Below are positions 16,066 through 23,744 of a stretch of 64,000 nucleotides of DNA, piece after piece. The stretch's first letter is position 1. Every line of letters starts with the position of its first letter. Below the pieces are notes generated by a model. That model was not told the origin of the DNA. It worked only from the letters and a program-made list of their open reading frames with translations, and searched no databases. Source of the stretch: Planctomycetota bacterium (GTDB lineage Bacteria; Planctomycetota; GCA-002687715); assembly GCA_009691765.1 (NCBI GenBank), contig SIAO01000005.1, positions 16,001-80,000 on the forward strand, read 5' to 3'. The translations under genes were made by a program, and so were the position numbers.

Positions 16066-17267
16066 GCGCACCCTCTCCCATGTCCCACCAGCAATCCGTA
16101 CCGCCACGTCCGGCTTTGGTCCAACTCCAACTGCATGGCGACGCCCTCGCTTCAGCCCAGCAACGCGCGGCGCAATTGCCGCGCCTCGGCATCGACCGCA
16201 ATATGGTTCTCGATGTCGAGAAGTTGGCCAACGGCACTTTCTCGCCACTCACTGGCTTCATGGGCTCGGCCGACTATCACTCAGTCCTCAATGACGTGCG
16301 GCTCGCTGCTGGAACGCCGTGGTCCATACCGATCATCTTGCAATGTGCTCCCGAGAAAGCACGCGGCCTCAGCGCTGGCATGGAAGTGTTGCTTTGGAAT
16401 GAAGCTGAAGACATCCCGAGCGCCATCCTCACGCTCTCGGAAGTCCACTCCATCGATCTCCTAGAACAAGCGCGCAAGGTGTACGGCACCGAAGACAGCG
16501 CGCATCCGGGTGTGAAGCGCATGCTCTCGCTAGGCACCTGCTGCCTTGCCGGCGGCATCGCATTGCTCGCTCATTCAAAGAGCCTGATTCCCGCCGCCTA
16601 CGACCAAGACCCAAGCGCGGTGCGCGCTGAAATCGATCGCCGCGGATTTCGCACCGTCACCGGTTTTCAAACACGCAACCTCGGGCACAAGGCCCACGAG
16701 CATTTGCAAAAGGTCGGCTTGGAACTCACCGACGGTTTGCTCATCCATCCGCTCATCGGTTGGAAAAAAGCTGGCGATATGCTGCCCGAGATCATTCTTG
16801 AGGGTTACGAGATCCTCATCGAGAACTACTACCCACGCGAAAAAGTAATGCTTGCCGGACTCACCACGGCCATGCGCTACGCCGGGCCGCGCGAAGCGTT
16901 ATTTCACGCCATCATTCGCCGCAACTTTGGCTGCACGCACTTCATCGTGGGACGTGACCACGCGGGCGTCGGCAACTACTACGAGAAATACGCCGGCCAC
17001 CGCATCTTCGATCGCTTCACAGCAGTGGAGCTCGGCATCACGCCGCTACGTCTGCATGGTCCGTGCTACTGCAGCCGCTGCGATGAAATCGTCACTGAAC
17101 AAATCTGTCCCCATGGCCCTGCTGCATGGCGCGACATTTCCGGCACCGAAGTGCGGGCCATGATTGCGCGGGGCGAAGAACCGCCGGCGACCATCATGCG
17201 TCCTGAAATCGCGCGCTTCTTGATCGCGAAGGGCCGCAGCGGAGCCGTGTTCTTCGAAGAACGCTGA
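16062..17267 (+). CDS. sat: sulfate adenylyltransferase (ATP sulfurylase)
   Basis: A 401-residue ATP sulfurylase (ATP plus sulfate to APS and pyrophosphate). Motifs in order: FSPLTGFMGSADYHSVL, the active-site loop FQTRNLGHKAHEH (QxRN and HxxH), HPLIGWKKAGD, AMRYAGPREALFHAIIRRNF and GRDHAGVG. The late cluster CYCSRCDEIVTEQICPHG is the zinc site of the archaeal/bacterial monomeric type. It lacks an APS kinase domain. The start is either GTG 16062, overlapping the upstream stop (GTGA), or ATG 16080; neither has a clear Shine-Dalgarno. Its place between a PK-nucleotidyltransferase fusion and a CDP-alcohol transferase, with no cys or dsr genes nearby, suggests a dedicated sulfate-activating or analogous adenylylation step rather than general assimilation. 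Confidence 0.92.
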   Translation: MSAPSPMSHQQSVPPRPALVQLQLHGDALASAQQRAAQLPRLGIDRNMVLDVEKLANGTFSPLTGFMGSADYHSVLNDVRLAAGTPWSIPIILQCAPEKARGLSAGMEVLLWNEAEDIPSAILTLSEVHSIDLLEQARKVYGTEDSAHPGVKRMLSLGTCCLAGGIALLAHSKSLIPAAYDQDPSAVRAEIDRRGFRTVTGFQTRNLGHKAHEHLQKVGLELTDGLLIHPLIGWKKAGDMLPEIILEGYEILIENYYPREKVMLAGLTTAMRYAGPREALFHAIIRRNFGCTHFIVGRDHAGVGNYYEKYAGHRIFDRFTAVELGITPLRLHGPCYCSRCDEIVTEQICPHGPAAWRDISGTEVRAMIARGEEPPATIMRPEIARFLIAKGRSGAVFFEER

Positions 17268-17279
17268 GAGGGATTCACC

Positions 17280-18086
17280 ATGGGCGCTTGGGACGAAATC
17301 AAAGACCTGCACAAGAAGAGCACTGCTGGAGCCAAGGAGGGCATCGCCTTTCGTTGGTTCTCGCGGCCTCTCGCCAGTTTCATCCTCTTTCACATTCAGC
17401 GCTCGAAGTGGACTCCAAACCAGATCACCATCCTCTCGCTGTTGGTGGGCATGGCCGGTTTCCTCGTGCACTTGTTCGTGCTGCCGTGGTGGGGGCTGAT
17501 GCTGGGTTGCGCCCTATTCATGTTGGCTCACGTGCTCGATGCGCTCGATGGTCAACTCGCGCGCCATCGCAAAGCTGGTTCGGTCATCGGCATGCACTTC
17601 GATTTCTTCATCGATGCCTTGAAGGCCTACATGATGTACGGCGCGCTCGCAGTGCGCCTGTACCAGCAGGTGCGGCATCCGGGTGACGGGCAAGGCCCAT
17701 GGGGCGGCGCCTACGCATCGCCGACATTTCTCTTGGACGGATTCGTGCGCGACTATGGCGCAGACAGCATTCTGCTGTTCACGGCCTTTGGCATGGCCAT
17801 GCTGGCGACTGGCATTGGCTGCACCGAATTCATGAAGAAGAAGGAATGGAAAGACCTCCTGCCTGCCGCTTCCGGCGGCGCTGGCGGTTTCTCGCTTGTA
17901 GGCCTCGCCGAGAAACTTGGCCGCTTCGTCGTCGATTACCCCAGCTATATCTTGCTGCTCTGTCTCTTGAATCGCGTGGACGCCTACTTCATCGCGTACA
18001 CGCTCGTGGTGGCGGTCTATTCCGCTCGCGCGTTGTTCGGCATCACGCTGCGGCTGTGGCGCATCAATCCGTACGGCAACCGCTGA
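17280..18086 (+). CDS. CDP-alcohol phosphatidyltransferase family membrane protein
   Basis: A 268-residue membrane protein of the CDP-alcohol phosphotransferase family. It displaces CMP from a CDP-linked donor with an alcohol to form a phosphodiester. The signature D-x2-D-G-x2-A-R-x8-G-x3-D-x3-D is perfect (DALDGQLARHRK, then G, HFDFFID), spanning residues 87-112. About six hydrophobic helices are visible. WTPNQITILSLLVGMAGF before the motif is the usual second-helix entry. Third in the operon, 12 nt after sat, with AGAGG about 8 nt before the ATG. It is probably the last step, joining the CDP-activated product of the upstream nucleotidyltransferase to an alcohol acceptor. It could instead be a phospholipid synthase of known type (PgsA, PssA or archaetidyl-like) that happens to be here. 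Confidence 0.92.
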   Translation: MGAWDEIKDLHKKSTAGAKEGIAFRWFSRPLASFILFHIQRSKWTPNQITILSLLVGMAGFLVHLFVLPWWGLMLGCALFMLAHVLDALDGQLARHRKAGSVIGMHFDFFIDALKAYMMYGALAVRLYQQVRHPGDGQGPWGGAYASPTFLLDGFVRDYGADSILLFTAFGMAMLATGIGCTEFMKKKEWKDLLPAASGGAGGFSLVGLAEKLGRFVVDYPSYILLLCLLNRVDAYFIAYTLVVAVYSARALFGITLRLWRINPYGNR

Positions 18087-18090
18087 AGCG

Positions 18091-19653
18091 CTATCTCATT
18101 CGCCAACGGCACTGCCACGGCGCTTCCGCAGGGCCAACGCTGCTCACGACACCGTTGGCTTCGAGACGGCGCAGCAAACTGAACACCGTTTCCGCGTCGG
18201 CCGAGAGTGAAGCCGCAAGTTCGGCAACATCCGGCGAGCTCTGTGCCGCACGCAGTGTGTCCAGCAATTTGCGCTGCACATCCAACACTTGTGCCGCTGC
18301 CAGCTTCCCCGCTTCCACTCCGGGTTGGTCGTAAGCATTGATGTCCGCGAAACTCGCATAAAAACCGACGCTGCGTTCAAAGAGCGCCAGCAGTGCGCCG
18401 AGCGAACGAGCGTCGAGATTGCGCAGCGTGATGCTCAAGCTGGCGCGACCGGCGTCGGCGAGTGCGGCACGTGTGCCAGAGAGGAACCCGCCCAAGAAAT
18501 CGCCGACACTGATGTCCTTCTCCACTTCATGGCGCGCACCGCGCCCCTCGCGCAACACTTCCACAAACAGGGCGAAGAAGTCGTGCACGCCATCGCGCAA
18601 TTGCTGCACATAGGCATGCTGATCCGTCGAACCTTTATTGCCATACACCGTGAGGCCCTGAAACACATCGCGTCCAGCGCTATCCGTGCGCTTGCCGAGC
18701 GACTCCATGATGAGCTGCTGCAAATAGCGCGCGAAAAATGCAAGCCGGTCTTTGTAAGGCAACACCACGAGAGAACGAGCTCCGCGGCCACCTGACTGTT
18801 CCCACCAATACACACTCAAAAGCGCGGCGGGATTCTTTGCGAAATCGCTGCGGCGCGTGAGCACATCCATTTCGCACGCACCACGCAGCAAGCCCTCCAT
18901 GTCCAAGCCTTCGAGCATGCCGGGCACAAGTCCCACAGCGGACCAGAGCGAGGTGCGTCCGCCAACCCAATCCCACATGGGGAAGCGTGCAAGCCAACCT
19001 GCAGCTTCGCGGTCTAAGCGACTCCCCTCGCCCGTCACGGCGACGGCTTGCCGCGCGAAATCCAGTCCGTGCTTCGCGAAGGCGGCACGCACGAGCAGCG
19101 TGCAATTCAGTGGTTCCGGCGTGCTGCCAGACTTGCTGGTGACCACAACAAGCGTTGTGGCAAGGCGGCTACCCAAGCGTTGCAACACACGCTCCACACC
19201 ATCAGGGTCGGTGTTGTCGAGGAACGCTGGCGCAAGACCGGGCCCGGGCCCAAGAGCATCAGAAACCAACATGGGCCCAAGCGCCGAACCCCCAATGCCA
19301 ATGCACAGCATGTCGCTGAACGCCTCACCGCATGGAGCGCGCAACCGCCCCGTGTGCACCTCTGTGGCGAAAGCGCGAACAGCAGCGTTGCAGGCATTGA
19401 TGGCCTCGCCGAGTGCCGCTTCTGGGGCCAACGCCGCTGCGCGAAGCCAGTAGTGTCCAACGCGCCGCTTTTCTGAAGGATTCGCGATGGCTCCCGCTTC
19501 CAACGCTTGCATCGCTTGCAGTGCAGCTTTCAAGCGCACCGCGTGACGCTCGGGCCAGTCTGCCGGCAAGAAGCTGTGCGCCGCATCCAGCGTGAAGTTC
19601 AAATCTGCATCATGCAGCAGCGTGCGTTGATATTCCTGCCAGTCCAAAGACAT
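18091..19653 (-). CDS. pgi: glucose-6-phosphate isomerase with a winged-helix-like C-terminal extension
   Basis: A 520-residue phosphoglucose isomerase, cytoplasmic, interconverting glucose-6-P and fructose-6-P. Motifs: CIGIGGSALGP (sugar-phosphate loop), VVTSKSGSTPEPL, DWVGGRTSLWSAVGL (PGI signature 1 region), KNPAALLSVYWW, FQGLTVYGNKGSTDQHAYVQQ with the catalytic His, and INAYDQPGVEAGK with the catalytic Lys. The final about 70 residues (VQRKLLDTLRAA ... AETVFSLLRRLEANGVV) look like a winged-helix fold. A similar extension occurs in cyanobacterial-type PGIs of about 530 residues, as I recall. The gene converges on the CDP-alcohol transferase gene with 4 nt between. The start at ATG 19653 matches the family. 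Confidence 0.95.
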   Translation of the reverse strand: MSLDWQEYQRTLLHDADLNFTLDAAHSFLPADWPERHAVRLKAALQAMQALEAGAIANPSEKRRVGHYWLRAAALAPEAALGEAINACNAAVRAFATEVHTGRLRAPCGEAFSDMLCIGIGGSALGPMLVSDALGPGPGLAPAFLDNTDPDGVERVLQRLGSRLATTLVVVTSKSGSTPEPLNCTLLVRAAFAKHGLDFARQAVAVTGEGSRLDREAAGWLARFPMWDWVGGRTSLWSAVGLVPGMLEGLDMEGLLRGACEMDVLTRRSDFAKNPAALLSVYWWEQSGGRGARSLVVLPYKDRLAFFARYLQQLIMESLGKRTDSAGRDVFQGLTVYGNKGSTDQHAYVQQLRDGVHDFFALFVEVLREGRGARHEVEKDISVGDFLGGFLSGTRAALADAGRASLSITLRNLDARSLGALLALFERSVGFYASFADINAYDQPGVEAGKLAAAQVLDVQRKLLDTLRAAQSSPDVAELAASLSADAETVFSLLRRLEANGVVSSVGPAEAPWQCRWRMR

Positions 19654-19685
19654 GCAGCACCTCGTGAGCGGATTCTATGCGCGCT

Positions 19686-20444
19686 TCAACGCACCACATC
19701 GAGCACTTCTGGATAACGCATACGCAAACGCTCGGCACGCGCACGATCGGCCGCGTCCAAACTTCCGTTGAGCAGCCCAGCGCGCAATTGCCCGAGAAAC
19801 ATGCTGGCGTAAGGCCCAAAGGTGCCGCCGCTACGGTGAAACCCTTCGAGAAACCTCTCAATGAGCACCGCGTTGCGAGCGCCATCAGCGACAGAAACTG
19901 CCTGCGCTTCAGGTTCCGTTGGAAAGTTCATCATGGGTGGGAAAAAACCCGTTCCGTTGTGACAACCAGAACACACCACGGGCACATTCGCCCCGCGCGG
20001 TCCACTCGGCGGATCACCTGGCTGGCGAAAAGTGTTGCTGACGGCACCGGTTTCATCGAAAATACGAAAGTCTGGCGTGTCACCGCGCACGATCAAGATT
20101 TCCGTGTCCAACGCGTGCCCGTCAACAGCAAGGCTCTCGGCCACGAACACTGTCCCAACGGGCCACGCGAGCGGTGCTGCGCCATGTCCCGTGCCCCCGC
20201 GAAAACTCAGCAGTGCCTCGACGGCCGCGTCTTTATCGAAACTGATGCGCCGTGATGTGCCTGTCACAAAGCTGTTTTTCACGACGAGGCTGCACCAGCG
20301 CTCGCTGCCAAAACCATGCCCTTCAAGAAACTGATCCCGCGCTGTGGCACGCGCCAGCTCCGCGCTACTCCCGCATGCAACGCACAGCAAGCCAACGGCA
20401 AGCACGAGGCACCACAGCGACATTTGCAGCGCTCTATTTCGCAT
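19686..20444 (-). CDS. CxxCH lipoprotein (possible single-haem c-type protein)
   Basis: A 252-residue lipoprotein. Its n-region is MRNRALQMSLW and the lipobox LLCVACGSS has acylated Cys at about residue 24. A single CxxCH haem-attachment motif (VVCSGCHNG) lies near residue 160, and there is a candidate distal Met in PPMMNFP. The region before it (SRRISFDKDAAVEALLSFRG, WPVGTVFVAESLAVDG) recalls the P460-like/DUF3365-type outer-membrane haem proteins, but I cannot place it firmly. I chose ATG 20444, which overlaps the end of the EamA gene by 11 nt and gives the positively charged n-region. It is last gene of an overlapping run with EamA, an unknown protein and a SurA-like chaperone. Confidence 0.72.
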   Translation of the reverse strand: MRNRALQMSLWCLVLAVGLLCVACGSSAELARATARDQFLEGHGFGSERWCSLVVKNSFVTGTSRRISFDKDAAVEALLSFRGGTGHGAAPLAWPVGTVFVAESLAVDGHALDTEILIVRGDTPDFRIFDETGAVSNTFRQPGDPPSGPRGANVPVVCSGCHNGTGFFPPMMNFPTEPEAQAVSVADGARNAVLIERFLEGFHRSGGTFGPYASMFLGQLRAGLLNGSLDAADRARAERLRMRYPEVLDVVR

Positions 20445-21345
20445 CGGACTCAGGCTTCGCTCGCTCACCGAGGCGCGTCAGCGCAACACCCGCAAGAATC
20501 ATGAATGTTCCAAGCATGGTGTTCCATCCTACGCTCTCGCCTCCGAAAGCGGCGCCCACCCACAGTGCAATCAATGGCCATGTGTAGGAAATCACTGCGA
20601 GCTTCGAGGCCGGCATGTGACGCATCAACCAAAACCACGCACCGAACGCCAGCGTAGTGCCGACCACCGCGAGGTACAGCAAGGCAATGATGCCGCGCTG
20701 GCCCAAATGAGTTTCCATGGGTTGCTCGCAGGCAAACGCAAGGATCCACAGAAATACGCTGCCAATGAACATGCCATCGCGGTTGAGCAACAACGAAGAA
20801 ACTTCTGTGCCGTGCCGTTTCACGATCACCGTGCCGGTCGCACTGATCAGGGGTGACAGCAACAGAAACGCTGCCATGCCGAGGTGTTCCGCTCCAAGCG
20901 CGAGCACATCCGTGCAAAACAGCGTGACGACTCCGAGAAACCCCATCCCGAGACCAGCACAACGCGCCAGATTCAGCCGTTCACCTTGCAGCAAATAGTG
21001 GGCCATGACGGCCACCAAGAGTGGGTAGATAGACCAGAGCACGCTCGCAAGACCGCTCGGCAGTGTTGCTTCAGCGACATAGAGAACTGCGTAGGACCCA
21101 CCGCAATTGAACAAGCCCATCGCTATGGCGAGCCAGCGTCCTGGAGCGCGGCCGCCTTCACGCGCTGCGAGTTTCCACGCAAGCAGCGACATCAACAGCG
21201 CCGACAGCGTGATGCGCAGTGCTGCTGCCGTGATGGGCTCGACGCCATCCAATCCCCATTTGATGACAAACCAAGTTGTGCCCCAGATGAGGCAGAGTGC
21301 CACAAGCACCGGCAGCACGACTCGCGTTGGCAACTGCGCTGGCAT
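20434..21345 (-). CDS. EamA/DMT-family transporter
   Basis: A 303-residue inner-membrane protein of the drug/metabolite transporter superfamily with two EamA repeats of about five helices each. The first repeat starts LPVLVALCLIWGTTWFVIKWG (the WGTTW motif is typical of RhaT/YdcZ/EamA exporters) and includes GLASVLWSIYPLLVAVMAHY. The second begins LGMAAFLLLSPLISATGTVIVKR and ends with TMLGTFMILAGVALTRLGER. Substrates in the family are amino acids, metabolites or drugs; this one is unknown. Its ATG overlaps the upstream gene's stop by one base (TGATG), so it is translated with the preceding unknown gene. Confidence 0.9.
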   Translation of the reverse strand: MPAQLPTRVVLPVLVALCLIWGTTWFVIKWGLDGVEPITAAALRITLSALLMSLLAWKLAAREGGRAPGRWLAIAMGLFNCGGSYAVLYVAEATLPSGLASVLWSIYPLLVAVMAHYLLQGERLNLARCAGLGMGFLGVVTLFCTDVLALGAEHLGMAAFLLLSPLISATGTVIVKRHGTEVSSLLLNRDGMFIGSVFLWILAFACEQPMETHLGQRGIIALLYLAVVGTTLAFGAWFWLMRHMPASKLAVISYTWPLIALWVGAAFGGESVGWNTMLGTFMILAGVALTRLGERAKPESDAK

Positions 21346-22682
21346 CAGCCCTCGATTCCGAAGGCGCTACCAACCAACACACACTGTGTTCCAGTGAAAG
21401 GCGCGCGCGCTCTGCCTGCACTCGCCATCTCGCCTTGCTCACTCCAACGCACCATGGTTCCGCAGAGGAGCGGTTCCGTGCTGACGGGTGGCAAGATCCA
21501 CATCAAGCGCAGTTCTTGTTGCACTGGTACAGCGTCCGCTGCCAAGCCTGCGAGACCTGTACGCCGAAAACCGTAGGCGCTGTAACGCTTCTGCCACACA
21601 TAGCGCAACGGAGAGCCCTCCGGCACCATCGCTGCTTGCAGCGTGGCGGCATCCAGCGTTTCACGCACACCCAAAACACCAGCGCCACCGGCTCCATCCA
21701 CAGGCTTCAACACACCATCACGCAAGTCGAGACCGAGCTGTTGCAGCCGCTGCGGCAACGAAGGGTCCACACGCAACAGCGGCGGATCGAGATGCGCACC
21801 CGCAAGCGTCGCCTTACTCAATAGGAAAAAATCTTCCGGATGCACGCTGAAAGAAACACCGCCGCACTCTTCGCTGCGTCTGAAGATGTTGTCGAGTTGT
21901 TCCAGCGACAGCACTGCATCCAATTCCAAAGGCAAGCAGCGTGAGTGCACGCGGCGCATGCCGCGGCGGCCTCGATGTTCGTGAGGCCCGGCGGCATCGA
22001 CCTCGAGCCAACGCTCTGCAAAGAGAGCTCCACCTGTTTCGCAACGCACGTCCTTCACATCCACAATCGCAATGCAGAGACTGCGCGCCATCAACAGCGC
22101 GTCAATAAACGTCTTTTGTGTTTCAGGAGCCACTTCGAGGATGGCGCATTCTTGCGGAGGCACATCGGCCAAGACGCAATGACGCAACAGATCTTGACCC
22201 ACCTCACCACCCAAAGCTCCGAGGCCACGCCATGAAAGCTCGCTGCCCACAAGTTGCAACTGTTCCATGGCCGCGGGCTGCAGCGCTTGCCACAAATAAT
22301 AGTTGCCCGGAAACGACTGCAATTCCGGCATGGCCCGCCAAAGTTGGCCTGCTCCATCCACAGCCCGCGCGAAGTCCGTGGCAAAAAATTGCGGCCGACG
22401 TGCAGAGGCTGAACGAAAACGCGCAGGAACCGCGGCGCGAGCTTGAAGCAAGAAAGCGTGATCCAAGAGTGGCATCAGGCGCCGCTTCACCGCAGCCACA
22501 TCTGCGGCGAACACCGCCGGTGGAATCAGAGCCGGGGCTTCCGCAACACGCCAAGGAAAGCGATACGCCGCGTGAACGCGACGCGCCGCGCTTTCGACGG
22601 CAGCAGCAGTACCGGAAACAGTACGCCGCATGCACTCTTCTTGAAGCCGAACCCAATGCGGCAGATCTTGCTCGGACGTCAT
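21345..22682 (-). CDS. protein of unknown function (possibly ATP-grasp-like)
   Basis: A 445-residue soluble protein, with no signal peptide or membrane helix. The N-terminal third is rich in Ala/Arg and aromatic residues (DLPHWVRLQEECMRRTVSG, RPQFFATDFARAVDG). The C-terminal third has DGVLKPVDGAGGAGVLGV followed later by PVQQELRLMWILPP, loosely like an ATP-grasp lysine/glycine-loop and acidic strand. The match is weak and the expected metal ligands are not obvious. It is encoded between a SurA-like chaperone (2-nt gap) and an EamA transporter (1-nt overlap), so the four genes probably act together at the envelope or in making and exporting a small molecule. No family recognised. Confidence 0.8.
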   Translation of the reverse strand: MTSEQDLPHWVRLQEECMRRTVSGTAAAVESAARRVHAAYRFPWRVAEAPALIPPAVFAADVAAVKRRLMPLLDHAFLLQARAAVPARFRSASARRPQFFATDFARAVDGAGQLWRAMPELQSFPGNYYLWQALQPAAMEQLQLVGSELSWRGLGALGGEVGQDLLRHCVLADVPPQECAILEVAPETQKTFIDALLMARSLCIAIVDVKDVRCETGGALFAERWLEVDAAGPHEHRGRRGMRRVHSRCLPLELDAVLSLEQLDNIFRRSEECGGVSFSVHPEDFFLLSKATLAGAHLDPPLLRVDPSLPQRLQQLGLDLRDGVLKPVDGAGGAGVLGVRETLDAATLQAAMVPEGSPLRYVWQKRYSAYGFRRTGLAGLAADAVPVQQELRLMWILPPVSTEPLLCGTMVRWSEQGEMASAGRARAPFTGTQCVLVGSAFGIEG

Positions 22683-22684
22683 TC

Positions 22685-23713
22685 TCAGCGCCGCGGTTGC
22701 AGTTCCTGCTCGGTGAGCTGGAGCAATAGACGCTGGGCATCGGCTGGCTGAATAAACGCCTCTTGCAGCGCTTTCAGTTCCACGGCTGCCGTTGCACGCG
22801 CCACAGCACTCTCCCGCAGCTTGGCGCGAATGCCTGCTTGCGCTTCAGCAAAACTAATCTGGCGACTGTCGCGGCGTTCGTCCACTAACACCAGCAACCA
22901 GCCACGGCGGAATTGCAAAGGCCCAGCGAGTTTTCCGGGCTCAGCGCTGAACGCACTATCGAGAATCTCCGGACCCCAATCAGATTCCTTGCCAATCCAG
23001 CCGAGGTCGCCGCCCTTCTCTGGCTCCAAGCTGCTGTAGCGCCGAGCGAGCGTGGCGAAGTCGGCACCTGTGTTCAACTCGTCGCGCACTTTTTCGGCAA
23101 CTTCCTTTGCACGCTCATCAGACCCAAACGCAACACGTGTGAACGCCATAGCGCGCACATGGGATTGAGCACCCACACGAAACTCCCCTTCCTGATGTTC
23201 GCGATAGTAAGTGCGGATGGCTTCAACCGTGGGCTCAACGATGTGGTCAGCGCGCAACACACTGCCCAAACCACGCATGGCTCCTGCTTGAGCGCGCACC
23301 AACACAGCACGCTGCTGCCGCTGCGTTACTTCTTGCAAGAACTGCATCTCAGTCTGATCGCGTTCGATGAGCGACTCGCGAAACGCTTCTGCGCCGCCCA
23401 TTTCTTCTTTGCGCTGTTCGATGTACGAACGCGCAACACTGGGATTGATGTTCAGTTGCAAGCGCGCCGCAGCGTGGTCCAGCACCATGTCGCGAATCAT
23501 GCCGAGCAATTTGGCGTTGTAAACCTCTTTGCGCCGTTCCGGTGCGAGACCAGCGACTGCGCCACGCACGGCTTTCCACACTTGCGCTTCCGTGATGATT
23601 TCACCGTTGACGACAGCGGCCACACCAGTTCTGAACTCCGGGGCACGCGGCGTCGCATCCTGCGCTTGAAGCGCAGCGGCGCACACGAACAGCAGCAGCA
23701 TCATCCTGAGCAT
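22685..23713 (-). CDS. periplasmic parvulin-type peptidyl-prolyl isomerase, SurA/PpiC-like
   Basis: A 342-residue exported chaperone or isomerase that should assist folding of periplasmic or outer-membrane proteins. A signal peptide (LRMMLLLFVCAAALQAQ) is followed by the SurA-N-like helical domain: AAVVNGEIITEAQVWKAVRG, and RIRDMVLDHAAARLQL-type helices. A parvulin domain covers about residues 190-290: VRAMAFTRVAFGSDERAKEV, GADFATLARRYSSLEPEKGGDLGWIG, SAFSAEPGKLAGPLQFRRGW. A short helical tail closes it. I chose ATG 23713 because GGAGG lies 6 nt upstream and the signal peptide then starts properly. First gene of the overlapping run down to the CxxCH lipoprotein, 31 nt downstream of mfd. Confidence 0.9.
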   Translation of the reverse strand: MLRMMLLLFVCAAALQAQDATPRAPEFRTGVAAVVNGEIITEAQVWKAVRGAVAGLAPERRKEVYNAKLLGMIRDMVLDHAAARLQLNINPSVARSYIEQRKEEMGGAEAFRESLIERDQTEMQFLQEVTQRQQRAVLVRAQAGAMRGLGSVLRADHIVEPTVEAIRTYYREHQEGEFRVGAQSHVRAMAFTRVAFGSDERAKEVAEKVRDELNTGADFATLARRYSSLEPEKGGDLGWIGKESDWGPEILDSAFSAEPGKLAGPLQFRRGWLLVLVDERRDSRQISFAEAQAGIRAKLRESAVARATAAVELKALQEAFIQPADAQRLLLQLTEQELQPRR

Positions 23714-23744
23714 GGCGGCCTCCGTCCCACGGGACGGCTGCATG

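Noticed and set aside
18091..18400. C-terminal winged-helix-like extension of pgi as a novel fusion
   Set aside because: Similar extensions exist in known PGIs of about 530 residues, as far as I recall, so it is probably a standard variant.
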